From Phytophthora sp. 'mugwort' (taxonomy: Eukaryota; Oomycota; Peronosporomycetes; Peronosporales; Peronosporaceae): a DNA stretch of 64,000 bases. The stretch is taken from positions 2,170,001 to 2,234,000 of the forward strand of contig JAUCEF010000005.1 of assembly GCA_033558025.1 (NCBI GenBank). Direction: 5' to 3'. Made by a program: the position numbers and the translations under genes. Under the pieces are notes generated by a model. That model searched no databases. It was not told the origin of the DNA and saw only the letters and a program-made list of their open reading frames with translations. Below, one piece after another: positions 19,647-29,978 of this stretch. Numbering within the stretch: position 1 is the stretch's first letter; every line of letters starts with the position of its first letter.

Positions 19647-22442
19647 TTACTTGGACTGAGTACGGGGGCGGCGAGAGGTCTTAGGACGGCGCTTAGCCGC
19701 ACCAGCAGGTGTCGACGGTCGGCGGGTGTGATGATGACCAGCACGTGGCGTCGTCGAATCGGAGTCTTGCGAGAAAGTGGAAGCAGTCGAGGCGTCCTCA
19801 TTACCGTCCGAGCCTAGCAGCAAACGGCGCGACATCTTGCCAGAAGCACCATCCTGCAGGCACTCGAACTCCATCTCCTGTCCCTCCGACACCACGTCGT
19901 GGATGTTGCTAATCTTATCGCGCGAGAGCTCCGAGATGTGCACGAAACCACGCTGACCAGAAGAAGCCTCAAGGATGGCACCAAAGTCCATGATCTGCTT
20001 CACACGCATGGTATGGCGCTCACCCTTACGAAAGAAGAACGACCGACCCTTGTTAGGGCCCTGGTGGTCATTGTCACGACTGTCGCTACTGTCGTTGCCG
20101 TTGTTGGTGTTGCTACCACGCTGGCCAGAGCTGGCAAAACCAGAAAGTTCAGTCTGAAGCCATTCGCGAGCCTTATCCGCGTCTTCAGCCGCACCCACAA
20201 CACGCACAATCCCTTCACGGCGATCCACAATGCTCACCGAGACGTTGAAACGCGACTCCAGGTCACGAATGTTACTGCCTCCGACACCAATCAACGCTCC
20301 AATCAAGTTTGTGGGGATCACACACTCCATACTCACGTTCGGCAGTGCGCTGCCACTTGACTTTAGCGTCGCCCGGGGCTCAGCAACTTCGTTGCGCATG
20401 CGACGAAGCACGTGCAGTCGAGCGGATTTGGCTTGGCGCAGTCCCTGCTTCAGCACGGACAGCGGCACACCACTAGGAAGCTTCACATCCAGCTGCACTG
20501 CCGTTACACCAGACGTCGTACCCGCCACCTTGAAATCCATGTCACCATAGTGATCCTCAGAGCCAAGGATGTCGGTCACCAACACGTAATCACCCTCTTC
20601 AATGCGTTTTGTCTGGTACGCGAACGGGTCACCGGCAGTAACAAGACCAATAGCAATACCCGCGACGGCACGACGAACGGGAACGCCGGCGTCCATGAGG
20701 GCCAGGGATACACCACACACCGTAGCCATAGAGGACGAGCCGTCCGAGCCCACCACCTCTGAGGTCATGCGAATGGTGTACGGGAATTCAGTGATAGACG
20801 GCAGAATAGGCAGCACGGCCTTCTCGGCCAGAGCGCCGTGGCCGATCATACGTCGGTTCGTTCCACCCACGCGACCGGTCTCGTTCACACAGAAGGGTGG
20901 GAATTCGTAGTGCAGCATGGCGTGCTTGAGAGGCGCAGGACCATTAGGATCGGTCTGTTCACGAGCCTCATGCAGCGCACCACGGAGGCGAATACCACGC
21001 TCCAGAGGCCCCAGCGTCACGGAGCACAGTGTCTGCGTCTCACCGCGCGCGAACAAAGCCGAACCGTGTGCCATTGGCAAGACACCAGCCTCCATCTCAA
21101 GCGGACGCACAACGTGAATCGAGCGACCATCAAGTCGCACGGGTTTGCTCGTCTTCGTCTCCTTCGCATTGGTCAGAATACACTCACGTAGCACGCGCTG
21201 GAACGTATCGTGAGCCGCACGCTGGATGGCAGCATCGCACACAGGAGGATCTGTGTTGGCAAAGTGCTGACGCATGCCGTTCAGCATCTTGCCGTAGACT
21301 TCACGCTCTCCCTGCTGGCGAGCGAGTTTACCAACGTGGCCACTCGCAATCAACGCTTCAGCATCTGCACGGCCCAGTTCTTCCGCCTTGGTCCAAACCT
21401 CCGGCGGAATGAACAACGGCGAGTACACGCGCTTCCTCTTGCCAACCTCCGCTACGAGCATATTTTGCTTCTCGATCGCCGGTAGCACATTCGCATGCGC
21501 CAGATCCAGCGCCTGATCAAGGCGCCCTTCCGTTACTTCGTCGCCCGAGGCTTCCACCATAATGGCACGTTCCGCTGTACCAGCGTACAGCACATCCAGC
21601 GTAGCCGCTTCGCGCTGAGGTGCCGTGGGGTTGACCACCAACTGACCATCGAACTCTACCACACGCACACAACCGACCGGACCGTTCCACGGGATGTCGG
21701 ACATGCTCAGTGCTGCCGACGCCGAGTTAACAGCCACCACAAGCGGGTCGTTGTTGGGGTCGTATGACTGCACGGTCGCCAACACCTGCGTGTCCTCGGA
21801 GTAGTCGCGCGGAAACAATGGGCGGATCGCGCGGTCTACCACGCGGGACTGCAGCACCTCTTCGTCGCTGCCGGTGAACTCGCGGCGCTTCTGATTGTCC
21901 GGAATGAGGCCCACAGCGTACGACTTGACACGGAAGTCCACGGTGAGCGGCAGGAAGTCGCGCTGGGCCGAGCTTCCACTCGCAGACGGGTTGCCATTGC
22001 GGTCTCCGCTCACAGCGGTCGTGAGAAGCACGGTGCGGCCACACGAAGCCAGCACAGCGCCGTCCGCGAGCTTAGCAAGCTTGCCCACGGCGTAGGACGT
22101 GACGTCCAAGCTGCCGACCACCGGCTCCTTCTCCTTCTTAGGCTGCTGGTTCTGGTTCTGGATCTGAGTCAGCTTGGGCTCTGTCGGATTGGGCTGCTGC
22201 TGCGCTGCAAGGGCTGCCTTGGCGGCGGCCTCCTCCTCCTCAGACGGCTTCTTGGTACCAAACAGCAGTTCGCGCAGCCCCAGGAACGTGCGGGACTGCG
22301 GCGCTTGACCGACGACGCGAGGTACGCGGTGGTGAGCTACGCTGACGGTGGCACGGCGGGCCACAGCCGGCAGGCGACGACTGGCGGTGGACAGCATCTT
22401 GATGCGGACGATGACCAATGTGCGGCAATGGTGGCTCACCAT
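19647..22442 (-). CDS. PNPT1: Mitochondrial polyribonucleotide nucleotidyltransferase (PNPase)
   Basis: Single-exon gene of 931 codons. The more likely start is the second Met at 22397, which gives an Arg/Ala/Ser-rich mitochondrial presequence (MLSTASRRLPAVARRATVSV). Domains: first RNase PH core (~114-250), helical linker, second RNase PH core (~440-590) with the catalytic EDHYGDMDFKVAGT block, a KH domain with GVGGSNIR (~700-760) and an S1 domain (~810-865, FGAILEASSGQRGFVHISEL). PNPase degrades RNA 3'-5' by phosphorolysis. A Gln/Pro/Lys linker follows the presequence and the C-terminal tail is Ser/Arg-rich. Head-to-head with the SR-protein gene, with starts 182 bp apart, so a shared promoter is likely. 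Confidence 0.95.
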   Translation of the reverse strand: MVSHHCRTLVIVRIKMLSTASRRLPAVARRATVSVAHHRVPRVVGQAPQSRTFLGLRELLFGTKKPSEEEEAAAKAALAAQQQPNPTEPKLTQIQNQNQQPKKEKEPVVGSLDVTSYAVGKLAKLADGAVLASCGRTVLLTTAVSGDRNGNPSASGSSAQRDFLPLTVDFRVKSYAVGLIPDNQKRREFTGSDEEVLQSRVVDRAIRPLFPRDYSEDTQVLATVQSYDPNNDPLVVAVNSASAALSMSDIPWNGPVGCVRVVEFDGQLVVNPTAPQREAATLDVLYAGTAERAIMVEASGDEVTEGRLDQALDLAHANVLPAIEKQNMLVAEVGKRKRVYSPLFIPPEVWTKAEELGRADAEALIASGHVGKLARQQGEREVYGKMLNGMRQHFANTDPPVCDAAIQRAAHDTFQRVLRECILTNAKETKTSKPVRLDGRSIHVVRPLEMEAGVLPMAHGSALFARGETQTLCSVTLGPLERGIRLRGALHEAREQTDPNGPAPLKHAMLHYEFPPFCVNETGRVGGTNRRMIGHGALAEKAVLPILPSITEFPYTIRMTSEVVGSDGSSSMATVCGVSLALMDAGVPVRRAVAGIAIGLVTAGDPFAYQTKRIEEGDYVLVTDILGSEDHYGDMDFKVAGTTSGVTAVQLDVKLPSGVPLSVLKQGLRQAKSARLHVLRRMRNEVAEPRATLKSSGSALPNVSMECVIPTNLIGALIGVGGSNIRDLESRFNVSVSIVDRREGIVRVVGAAEDADKAREWLQTELSGFASSGQRGSNTNNGNDSSDSRDNDHQGPNKGRSFFFRKGERHTMRVKQIMDFGAILEASSGQRGFVHISELSRDKISNIHDVVSEGQEMEFECLQDGASGKMSRRLLLGSDGNEDASTASTFSQDSDSTTPRAGHHHTRRPSTPAGAAKRRPKTSRRPRTQSK

Positions 22443-22624
22443 CCGTGAATCTGTGTTCTACACACCACGACATAAGGTGTACCACACGAACCAGCCGGTG
22501 GCGGCAGCTCCATTCCGAGTCACAACCGAAAGCCCCAGTCTGTCCGCACCAAGCAAAGCTAGGCGCAGATCGACTCGCGTTCCCCCCTTTCGCTCTAAGA
22601 CCACCTCCAGACCAGACCAGCAGC

Positions 22625-24123
22625 ATGGGCACTCGTGTGTACGTGGGCGGCCTACCGCGCGACGCCACCTCGCGTGAGATCCAGGATGGCTTCAACCGCT
22701 ACGGCCACGTGTCCAACATCTGGGTGGCGCGCAACCCGCCCGGTTTCGCTTTCGTGGTGAGTTGAGCTGCTTTTCCCCCCTCGGCGCGGGGCCTCGCTCG
22801 CATGATGGTGCTCGTGTCCTCCCTCTCCCTCCTTCTCTCTCCTTCTTCCCCTTGGGGTGTCCAAGCAAGCGCAAGGCTGTCGGTGGCAACGTGTGTGTAT
22901 TTTGTATTGGTGTATACTGTACTTGTATGTATACATGTTAAGCGTTACCACTTAGACCCGCCGCTGCCGACGTATCCTGTGTGATGATTGTGGTTTCGCT
23001 TGGAGCTCCTCTGTCTCCAGGTTGGTGACGTCGACGTCTTCGTCTTCGTCGTCTGTTGCTGCCTGCCCACGCCGTCTCCGGTGCTACTGGAGGGAGAGAT
23101 AGAGAAGAGTGCCGCTCGTCTTACAATGGAAGACTTACGTGCCATCATGCCGCGCTTCGCCTCGCTTGATGCCGCGCTATCACCTACATCATCATCTTCA
23201 TCCTCGCCTGTCTCCGATCCGAACTATACCAACCAACGCCTCTCCATCGTCGTCCTCCCCCATTCCTGCTCCTCCACCTCTTCTCTAGGACTTCGAAGAC
23301 CCGCGTGACGCTGACGATGCCATTCGCTCCATGGACGGCCGCGACTTCCTCGGCGGACGGTAAGAATCCCACAGGTGAACCGTGCTATTTGCTTGTGTCA
23401 CAGGTGGCCTGACGTCTCGGTGTGTGTTTTGCATGACTAGCATCCGTGTTGAGCTCGCTCGTGGTGGCAGCCGCCGCGATGGCGGTGGTGGCGGCGGTGG
23501 CCGCCGTGGTGACGATGACCGCTCCGGTCGTGGTGGCGACCGTTTTGAGCGTGGTAAGCTGGGCTACAGTATTTGTTCTGATACTCTCATACTCTTAGCT
23601 AAACCTTTGATGTGCTTTGATCTGATACTTAGGTCGCAACCCGCCCCAGCGCACTGACTTCCGCGTGCGCGTGACGGACTTGCCGCGTGATGTGGACTGG
23701 CGTAATGTGAAGGACTTCCTCCGCACGGGTGGTGAAGTCACCTACTGCAACATCGAGGCTGATGGCTCGGCGTACGGACTTCAGTTTTGTCTGCTAGACT
23801 GAAATTTGTCTCAGTTACTGACTCGGTACATTGTTTTGCTACCGTGTTTCAGTATCGCTGAGTTTCAGACCAAGGAGGACATGGAGGACGCCGTTAAAAA
23901 GCTGGACGACACGGAGTTCCGTGGCAGCTATGTGCGCGTTGCCCCCGAGGGAGACTCGAGTCGCCGCTCTCGCTCTCGCTCCCCTGCTCGTGGCCGTTCG
24001 CCGAGCCGTCGCTCGCGTTCGCGGTCGCCTGCAGCCCGCAAGGACTCCCCGCACCGTTCGCGCTCCAGGTCGGCCTCGCCTGCCGCTGCCCGCTCGCCCA
24101 CTCCACGCAAGGACTCAGCTTAA
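22625..24123 (+). CDS. SRSF1: SR splicing factor, SRSF1-like (two RRMs, RS tail)
   Basis: Exons join(22625..22756, 23289..23359, 23441..23553, 23633..23771, 23853..24123); phases close to give 241 residues. RRM1 has RNP2 VYVGGLP and RNP1-like GFAFVDF across the first splice. A Gly/Arg/Asp linker follows, then a pseudo-RRM (VRVTDLPRDVDWRNVKDFLR, with the SR-protein W-x-x-x-K/D signature) and a C-terminal RS domain of RSRS/SP repeats. It binds exonic enhancers and recruits the spliceosome in the nucleus. Intron 1 is 532 nt, far longer than the other introns of the window (56-98 nt). CCATTCC at 22510-22516 could be an oomycete initiator (weak). Confidence 0.9.
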
Positions 24124-24845
24124 GCTTGTGGTTCGAAGAAGGCTTCCTCTGCAGTTAACAGTTAGCGCCAAGAGGGTCTTAGCGCACCCGCATGTGCAGA
24201 GGTTTGCAGGCCAAACAGCTTTGATTGTTGCCTAGCGTCAAAGGAACAACATTAAATGATGGCAATAGCTTCCTGACTTATCACTCTCTTACGCTGCCTT
24301 TCGGTATCACATGTATGCTTTGACAGGTGCACATATTGGCGTAGTAGATCATAATGGCACGCTTTCGCCCAGCACTACATGTAGTAACAATTTTAATGAG
24401 TTCACAACGACAAGAATCTTCGAGTAGCTGTTGATTCCTATCATCAATGCCCTTGTTCAAAACACGTCTCAGCTTGGAAACCGACATTCTGACGAAGATA
24501 TCTGCCGCTCGTTAGTAGTAACTGTAGCGCACGAGACCTGTAAACACGATGGCAATCAACGAAGCACAGGATTGAGACCGATAGGTCTCCCCGACAACAA
24601 ATAGCGATAGACCTGCGGATGAAGGTGATGGTATTTGTGACTCCCCCGGCTCCCTCTGGATCCGTCTGTCCGACCAAGAGCGATCGAGCGGAGTGAGAGG
24701 GAAGCTGTTACGAAAGACACCCCTGCCTTGCAGGTAAGTCCCCTGCTGATCTTCCTCTACAGCGAACCTACCACCTGCCCCCAACGCTGAAAAAGCTTAA
24801 GAAGACCGAGCTTTATTATGCGCCGCACTTGCATGTTGCCACAAC
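24124..24845. other. Intergenic between SR-protein and RPL38 genes
   Basis: About 720 bp between two convergent stops, unusually wide for this island. A minus-strand ORF (24512-24784) has no recognised domain. It may be an old insertion. Confidence 0.35.
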
Positions 24846-25234
24846 CTAAATATCCTTGCGCTGGAGTCCTGTGGTGGTCGCAGACAAACATCAAATGGTC
24901 AGTTACTGGTAACATTCTACAAAACGGAGGGCAGATAGGCGGATCATACCAGGAGGCAGGGACTGCGTAAGCTTGTCAGCCTTTTCCGTGTCCGTCACGC
25001 AAAGCGTGTACAGGTATTTGGAGCAGCGGATTTTGAACTTGACAACCTTGTCGCTCTTTTTGATCTTCACTGAGCGCGCATCTTTTCGGCGCGCCTTCTG
25101 CAGGAAGTCGCGGATGTCGGTGATCTGCTTCGGCTATGAGGGAGGAATACACAATCTTCTCGTTAGCTGCATGTCCAGACAGCTGCTGTTGGCGACGCTA
25201 TCGTCACAGGCAAAGCGCCACGCCTCCGTACCAT
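24846..25234 (-). CDS. RPL38: 60S ribosomal protein L38 (eL38)
   Basis: Exons complement(25232..25234, 24950..25133, 24846..24868). Exon 1 is only the ATG. A 98-nt intron (GTACGG...CATAG) separates it from exon 2 ([20 protein letters not shown] ... [20 protein letters not shown] ... LTQSLPPG), and an 81-nt intron from the last exon (GLQRKDI, stop). The total of 69 residues matches the family length (about 70) and nearly the whole sequence resembles eukaryotic eL38. It is a basic component of the large ribosomal subunit. The gene lies opposite a spurious plus-strand ORF. Confidence 0.93.
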
Positions 25235-25805
25235 TTTGTTGCGTTGGTCTTCTAAACTTAACTAACAAGCACTAGCAGAGTCAACCACCAGGCGGAGCCT
25301 GCGCACCATCGATTGGCGGCGAACGCCTTGTAGCTGATTCGTTAAAACTATTTTCGTAAAAATGTATCGATTGGCATATATTTTGTTTGTTTTTACGATC
25401 CTTTAACTACACGTTTCATCGCGTAAAAAGTCTTGTGACAAAAGCGGGGGTTTTATTGTTGAGTAATGTCAATGTAAGAATACGCTTGTGGATTTATTTG
25501 ACAGGTTTTAATACATTTTCATAAAGCGGAGCATTAATATACATAGCTTGTCTTAAACACAGGAGACGTTTGTGCTGTCGCGCATGAACGTGGAGCTGTG
25601 TGACCAGGGCTATCTAGTTATGTTGAAGCGCTGACGTCGCGATCGAGAAGTGACGAGCTAGAGTTCCTGTACCCGAAAGCTTCAACCCCTATTAATAATA
25701 TGTTTATTGGAAGAACAATAAATGACTACAGAGGGGATTATCTGTACTGTAGTCGGTTATTTTCTAGACGGCAAAAGGGAAAACACCAAAGAACGCCCGC
25801 CCGCA
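25235..25805. other. Intergenic promoter region between RPL38 and TRAIP
   Basis: Shared upstream region of two divergent genes; AT-rich around 25330-25560. No element confidently assigned. Confidence 0.4.
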
Positions 25806-27098
25806 ATGGCGCCGTCCTCGCAGAACCAGGAGTGCCACATCTGCCTAGAGGAGCTTCGCCGCGACCTGGTGGCCGCGCCGTGCGGCCATGTCTTTCACCA
25901 CGACTGCATCCTGCAGGCTCTGCAGGTGAACTCTCAGTGCCCCATCTGTCGCCGCCATACGAGGGATGTTGACCTCATCACACTCTACTTCGACGTACCG
26001 AGTGCCAATGAGGCCCCCAGCATTGATTCTAAGCCCTTTCAGGCATCGGGAGACAGCGTATCGCTTAGCTCGCGCGTCAACACGCTCATGGAGCGCATCC
26101 AGTGGCAAAACAAGCAGCAGGAGCGACTTGTGGACGAGCTACGGCGTCTGCGCAGTCAGAGCGAGCAGCTCCTGGGAGACAAGCAGACACTGGCGCAACG
26201 CGTCGGCGGGTTAGAGGCCGCGAGAAACGAGTTATTGACCAAAGTGGCGAGGTACCAGATGGAACTAACGCGTCAAGCGGAAGCTGCGCGGCGGTCACGT
26301 ATGAACCAAAGTATCTTCAATTATCTGGAGACGTGCGACGCGTCGACATTGGAGGAGGAGATACAGAACCCGAGGGAGCTCATACTGGCGCTCAAAAAGG
26401 CATGCAAGTTCCGCCACGACCAGTACCAGAAGGTGGTGAAGGAGAAGATGCGACTCAAGGAAATGCTGAGGAATACACAGCCCCAACCTGCACAACAACA
26501 GGCTGGAGGCAATGCCAGAGTGGCAAAGAGCAAGGCTCACAGCGCAGCTTCAGTGGCATTTGAGAGTAAACACACGTATCCGACATTTGGTCCGGGACTT
26601 CAGCCGCCGGTCATGGAAAACAAGAAGCGCAAAATCGATTCGGCGTCTGTGGCAGCGAATGCGATGCCATACTTTGAACAGCATGACAACGATGATGATT
26701 TAGGATTCACTCCGCGATCAGAGTCGGCGGGATTCCGAGCAAACGCGTATTCAGATGTGTCTATCCGCCCGCCGCCGAGCTCACGACTGACATTTGGACG
26801 CAACAACTTTAATCCCAACCAGTACGGAGCGTTCAACTTGACGCCGTCAAGTCAGCCTCCCATGCAGCTGGCGGGACCTCATGCTGCAGTGTGCCGTCGT
26901 GGCTACGATGAAACCGGTAAGCTGACCAATTTTTTCCTTCCAAAGCAGGGCGATTCCCGTTCTGTAACTCGCAAGATACCAATTCCGAGCATGCAGAACC
27001 TGCTGAACTCACAACCAAGAACTTCGGGTCAGCAGCAACGTGTTGCGAACAACGACCAACAGGAGTACGCGCTAACAAACTGGTTGCGCAATAATTAA
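25806..27098 (+). CDS. TRAIP: TRAIP-like RING E3 ubiquitin ligase
   Basis: Intronless, 430 residues from the Met at 25806; an upstream in-frame ATG at 25722 is possible but gives an unconserved leader. The N-terminal RING (residues ~9-50) has CHIC, CGHVFHHDC and CPIC. A long coiled coil follows (~85-220, with LMERIQWQNKQQERLVDELR), then a disordered Gln/Ser-rich tail. This RING plus coiled-coil layout at the N terminus is that of TRAIP/NOPO. TRAIP ubiquitinates the CMG helicase and resolves DNA-protein crosslinks in the nucleus. The short PIP-box at the extreme C terminus is not evident (it ends NWLRNN). Another coiled-coil RING protein is the alternative. Confidence 0.7.
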   Translation: MAPSSQNQECHICLEELRRDLVAAPCGHVFHHDCILQALQVNSQCPICRRHTRDVDLITLYFDVPSANEAPSIDSKPFQASGDSVSLSSRVNTLMERIQWQNKQQERLVDELRRLRSQSEQLLGDKQTLAQRVGGLEAARNELLTKVARYQMELTRQAEAARRSRMNQSIFNYLETCDASTLEEEIQNPRELILALKKACKFRHDQYQKVVKEKMRLKEMLRNTQPQPAQQQAGGNARVAKSKAHSAASVAFESKHTYPTFGPGLQPPVMENKKRKIDSASVAANAMPYFEQHDNDDDLGFTPRSESAGFRANAYSDVSIRPPPSSRLTFGRNNFNPNQYGAFNLTPSSQPPMQLAGPHAAVCRRGYDETGKLTNFFLPKQGDSRSVTRKIPIPSMQNLLNSQPRTSGQQQRVANNDQQEYALTNWLRNN

Positions 27099-27295
27099 AG
27101 GGCTTTATGGAAAGGAGGGTGTGGAGGCACGTAGATCTCAGAGGGCTCTGAATATTTGCAGTCGGGACACTGTGTAAGATACTATTTGCAGTGCATAGCG
27201 GCAGGACACGGCTATCGAACCTGCCTTTAAACTTAAGAGACGGAAAAATTTTTTTTTTAATCACAAACTCGGATGCAGCACTTAAGTTGGTTCGA

Positions 27296-29817
27296 TTATT
27301 GAAGTTGGGAATGGAGACGTGTCAACGTCTCCTGCAGCATTACGTGATGTTCCCTTACGACCTGGATAACCAGAGCATCTTTGCTGGGGAAGCTTTTGTC
27401 GGATATGAGCCGGCACCCAATTTCATTGATGGACATAAAGAACGTATCAACATTGTGTTCCTCCTCTTCCGCTGGAGTAAGAGCTGGACCGATTTCGTTT
27501 ACTACAGAACTTGCATCCCTCGTGTTCGGCTGCAAACTTGCCACTGTTTTGGATCGTCGCCTTCTGAGAAACGATGCTTCTGGAGACCCCACGGGCGGCG
27601 GTAATGGCGAAAGTTGTCTGCAGACACAGTAGAGTAACGTAGCCAAATTGGCAAGATTTGTTGATGTCTGTTTCCCGATGTTCTTGGATCCGATGCCCAC
27701 ATGCCAAGGTTGCAAAATGATGTATGGGATCAGGATCCGCACGAGCAAGAAATTAATCATCACCACGTTGAAGCGTGAAAACCCGCCAGTATCTGTCAGA
27801 GATAACTTTCCTGTGGTGGTTCTGTCTAAGCCCATTCTCCGAGTAGCACCGAGCGCATCAAATTCGAGACTCTGTCGTTCTTCATTGAATAGTTGGTACT
27901 TTGTAAAAAAAAAAGCGGATCGACGATGCGGTCAGTTCTAAACGATTTAATAAAGTGCCAGGTGCTCTACGTACACTGTGTGGGAAATAAACGCCATCAG
28001 TAGAAAGCCTTTTCCAGAAATCCAAGATACCAGAGGGCACCTCTTTCTTATCAATCGCCTTGCTTAGTGCTTGTAAAATTCCTCTCAATCGCACTTTCAG
28101 CTTTAGCAGCTTCGTCGGATCCACGGCACTCCTACTTAGCTGCCCAGTATTGGCTATTGATTGAACTGGTCGAGGAGGACGGCGAGCAAAGATGCCATCA
28201 AACTTCTTAGCAAAACCTCGTAGGCTCGACGCACCGAGGCCACTTTTAGTACTGATATCAACGTCCAAACTTGAATCCTGTAGTAGGGACAGCAACGGTG
28301 TTCTTACCACCTTTCCAAGCCACATACGAGTGGCATCAAAGTAAACATGCAGCATGGAATCAAAGTCCTACACGCATGTTATCAGTGGCAGCGCGGATAT
28401 ATCGGAAAATCAGAATCCACAACGCACCCGCATCGCGCTTTCCTTTTCTGCCAACTCCTTTGCCATCAGCATTTTCTGGAGATGCACGATGAACAAGACA
28501 GCTAATACGGCTGAACGGAAGACTTGAAGAGGTTTCATTGCCTCTGCATCCTCAGGCTCGAAGGCTGAAACATCATCGCTTTCGGCTTCAGCTTCAAGAC
28601 GCCATCGCGGTTTCCTCAATGCACCTTCACATGCACTTTTAAGTGACGCATTAAGGAGTGCCTCGAGCCTTTTCCGACTCTCGAGGCGATCGTGTGCTTT
28701 CTGGTCTTTTAGCGAGTCAGCCTTTGTGACAGCCGTGTTCGGAGAAGAATCGGTTTCCTGTGCGTTGTTATTGTTATTGGCATTCACATTATCATTTTTT
28801 CCACTTCCAGGAATGTCAGGAAGAGTATCTGCGTCGTGCTCAAGGTTTTCGAATGCCTAAACAAAATAGCTCAGATAATGAAAGGGGGTTTATCATCAAC
28901 AAAATTGCGTACCCGTTCATCTTCATCGGTCCACTCGAACTCAGGGAGCCATGACAGGGCATTTGGGACCTGGAATGCCGGCGAAAGGTTCTTAGTCGGC
29001 ACTTCTCGTTGCGCTCCACGCTGTGTTGATGTATTGGCATTTTCGTCTTCAGCACGTTGTACTGGCTGAGGCTGGGCTCTAGCTTCATCAGTCTCGATGG
29101 GAAGGGAAGATGGACGCAATTTCTCGGAAGCGTCTGTTGATGAGCGCTTCGCAGAGTGCCATATACCTGCATTTTCACTTCAGCGCAAGAAAACGCAATA
29201 ATCAATCCAACAGTCCACAATCCAGGATCTACAACACAGTAGTTCAAGTACATGTACTTCAGTATAAAATACCCACTGGCATCGAGGAAGCAGTAGTGCC
29301 ATGATCTGTTCATTTTGATGCACCAACTTGGCAATCAACCTTTCACTTGACCCCGGTAGTTGTTGATCTAACTGTGGGAAAGACAAGACTTCATCCCCAG
29401 CAGAAGTGGACACGGAGTTGTTCCGTTCAGTTGGACCACCGCCTGTAGGATTTACTACCTTAAGCTATGAGCAGGTGAAGTACGGCTACATCAGTAATGC
29501 AGACACACACGCGATACCTTTTTTTTTTATTTAAGCTCACCTCGTAATGCCTAATCTGCTGCTCTAGCCGCTGAACTTGAGCTCTGCGAACACGACTTAT
29601 TAAATCTTGGCTCTGGATCGACATCGAACGGCGTGCACATACACACATGGATTGATCTACAGTACCTTAATTCCTCTTGGTGCACTCTCCGGGTCTCAAT
29701 AAGTTGCTGCTGATGCATTCGCAACAATTCATTCTTCAGCGCCTCTTGACGAAGTGAAAGTGCGCGCGTTCTGCCTGCACTCCTTCGAATTGATGGAACG
29801 AGTACGGACCACTCCAT
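27296..29817 (-). CDS. Hypothetical protein with N-terminal coiled coil (seven exons)
   Basis: Exons complement(29666..29817, 29541..29610, 29277..29442, 28913..29177, 28428..28856, 27975..28367, 27296..27898); introns are 55-99 nt with consensus ends. All junctions close in phase except exon 2/3, which is off by one, so one boundary there or a base is wrong. About 690 residues. The N terminus is helical and Gln/Glu-rich (EALKNELLRMHQQQLIETRR), the centre has WLPEFEWTDEDER and an Asn/Ser-rich linker, and the C-terminal half has hydrophobic helices (VFRSAVLAVLFIVHLQKMLM; MINFLLVRILIPYIIL). I do not recognise the family. A ciliary or centrosomal role is only a guess from the coiled coil. Confidence 0.65.
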
Positions 29818-29978
29818 TGCCGTTGTCCTGCTGAGTGTTGCATGCCGATAGGAAATTGGAATTCTTTTTTTGGCAGGATTAGTTAGTAACCCATTCCATT
29901 CTGTATCATTACAGCCAGGGCTCGCAAGTGACAGGAATGGTGAAAATCCTGTATTCCTTCGTTGCGAATGCTTGTTGA

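Noticed and set aside
22988..23308. 106-codon ORF in the SR-gene intron
   Set aside because: Lies across the long intron and out of frame with exon 2; kept only as part of the possible poison-exon idea.
24973..25275. 100-codon plus-strand ORF
   Set aside because: Antisense to RPL38, which is well supported by its exon structure.
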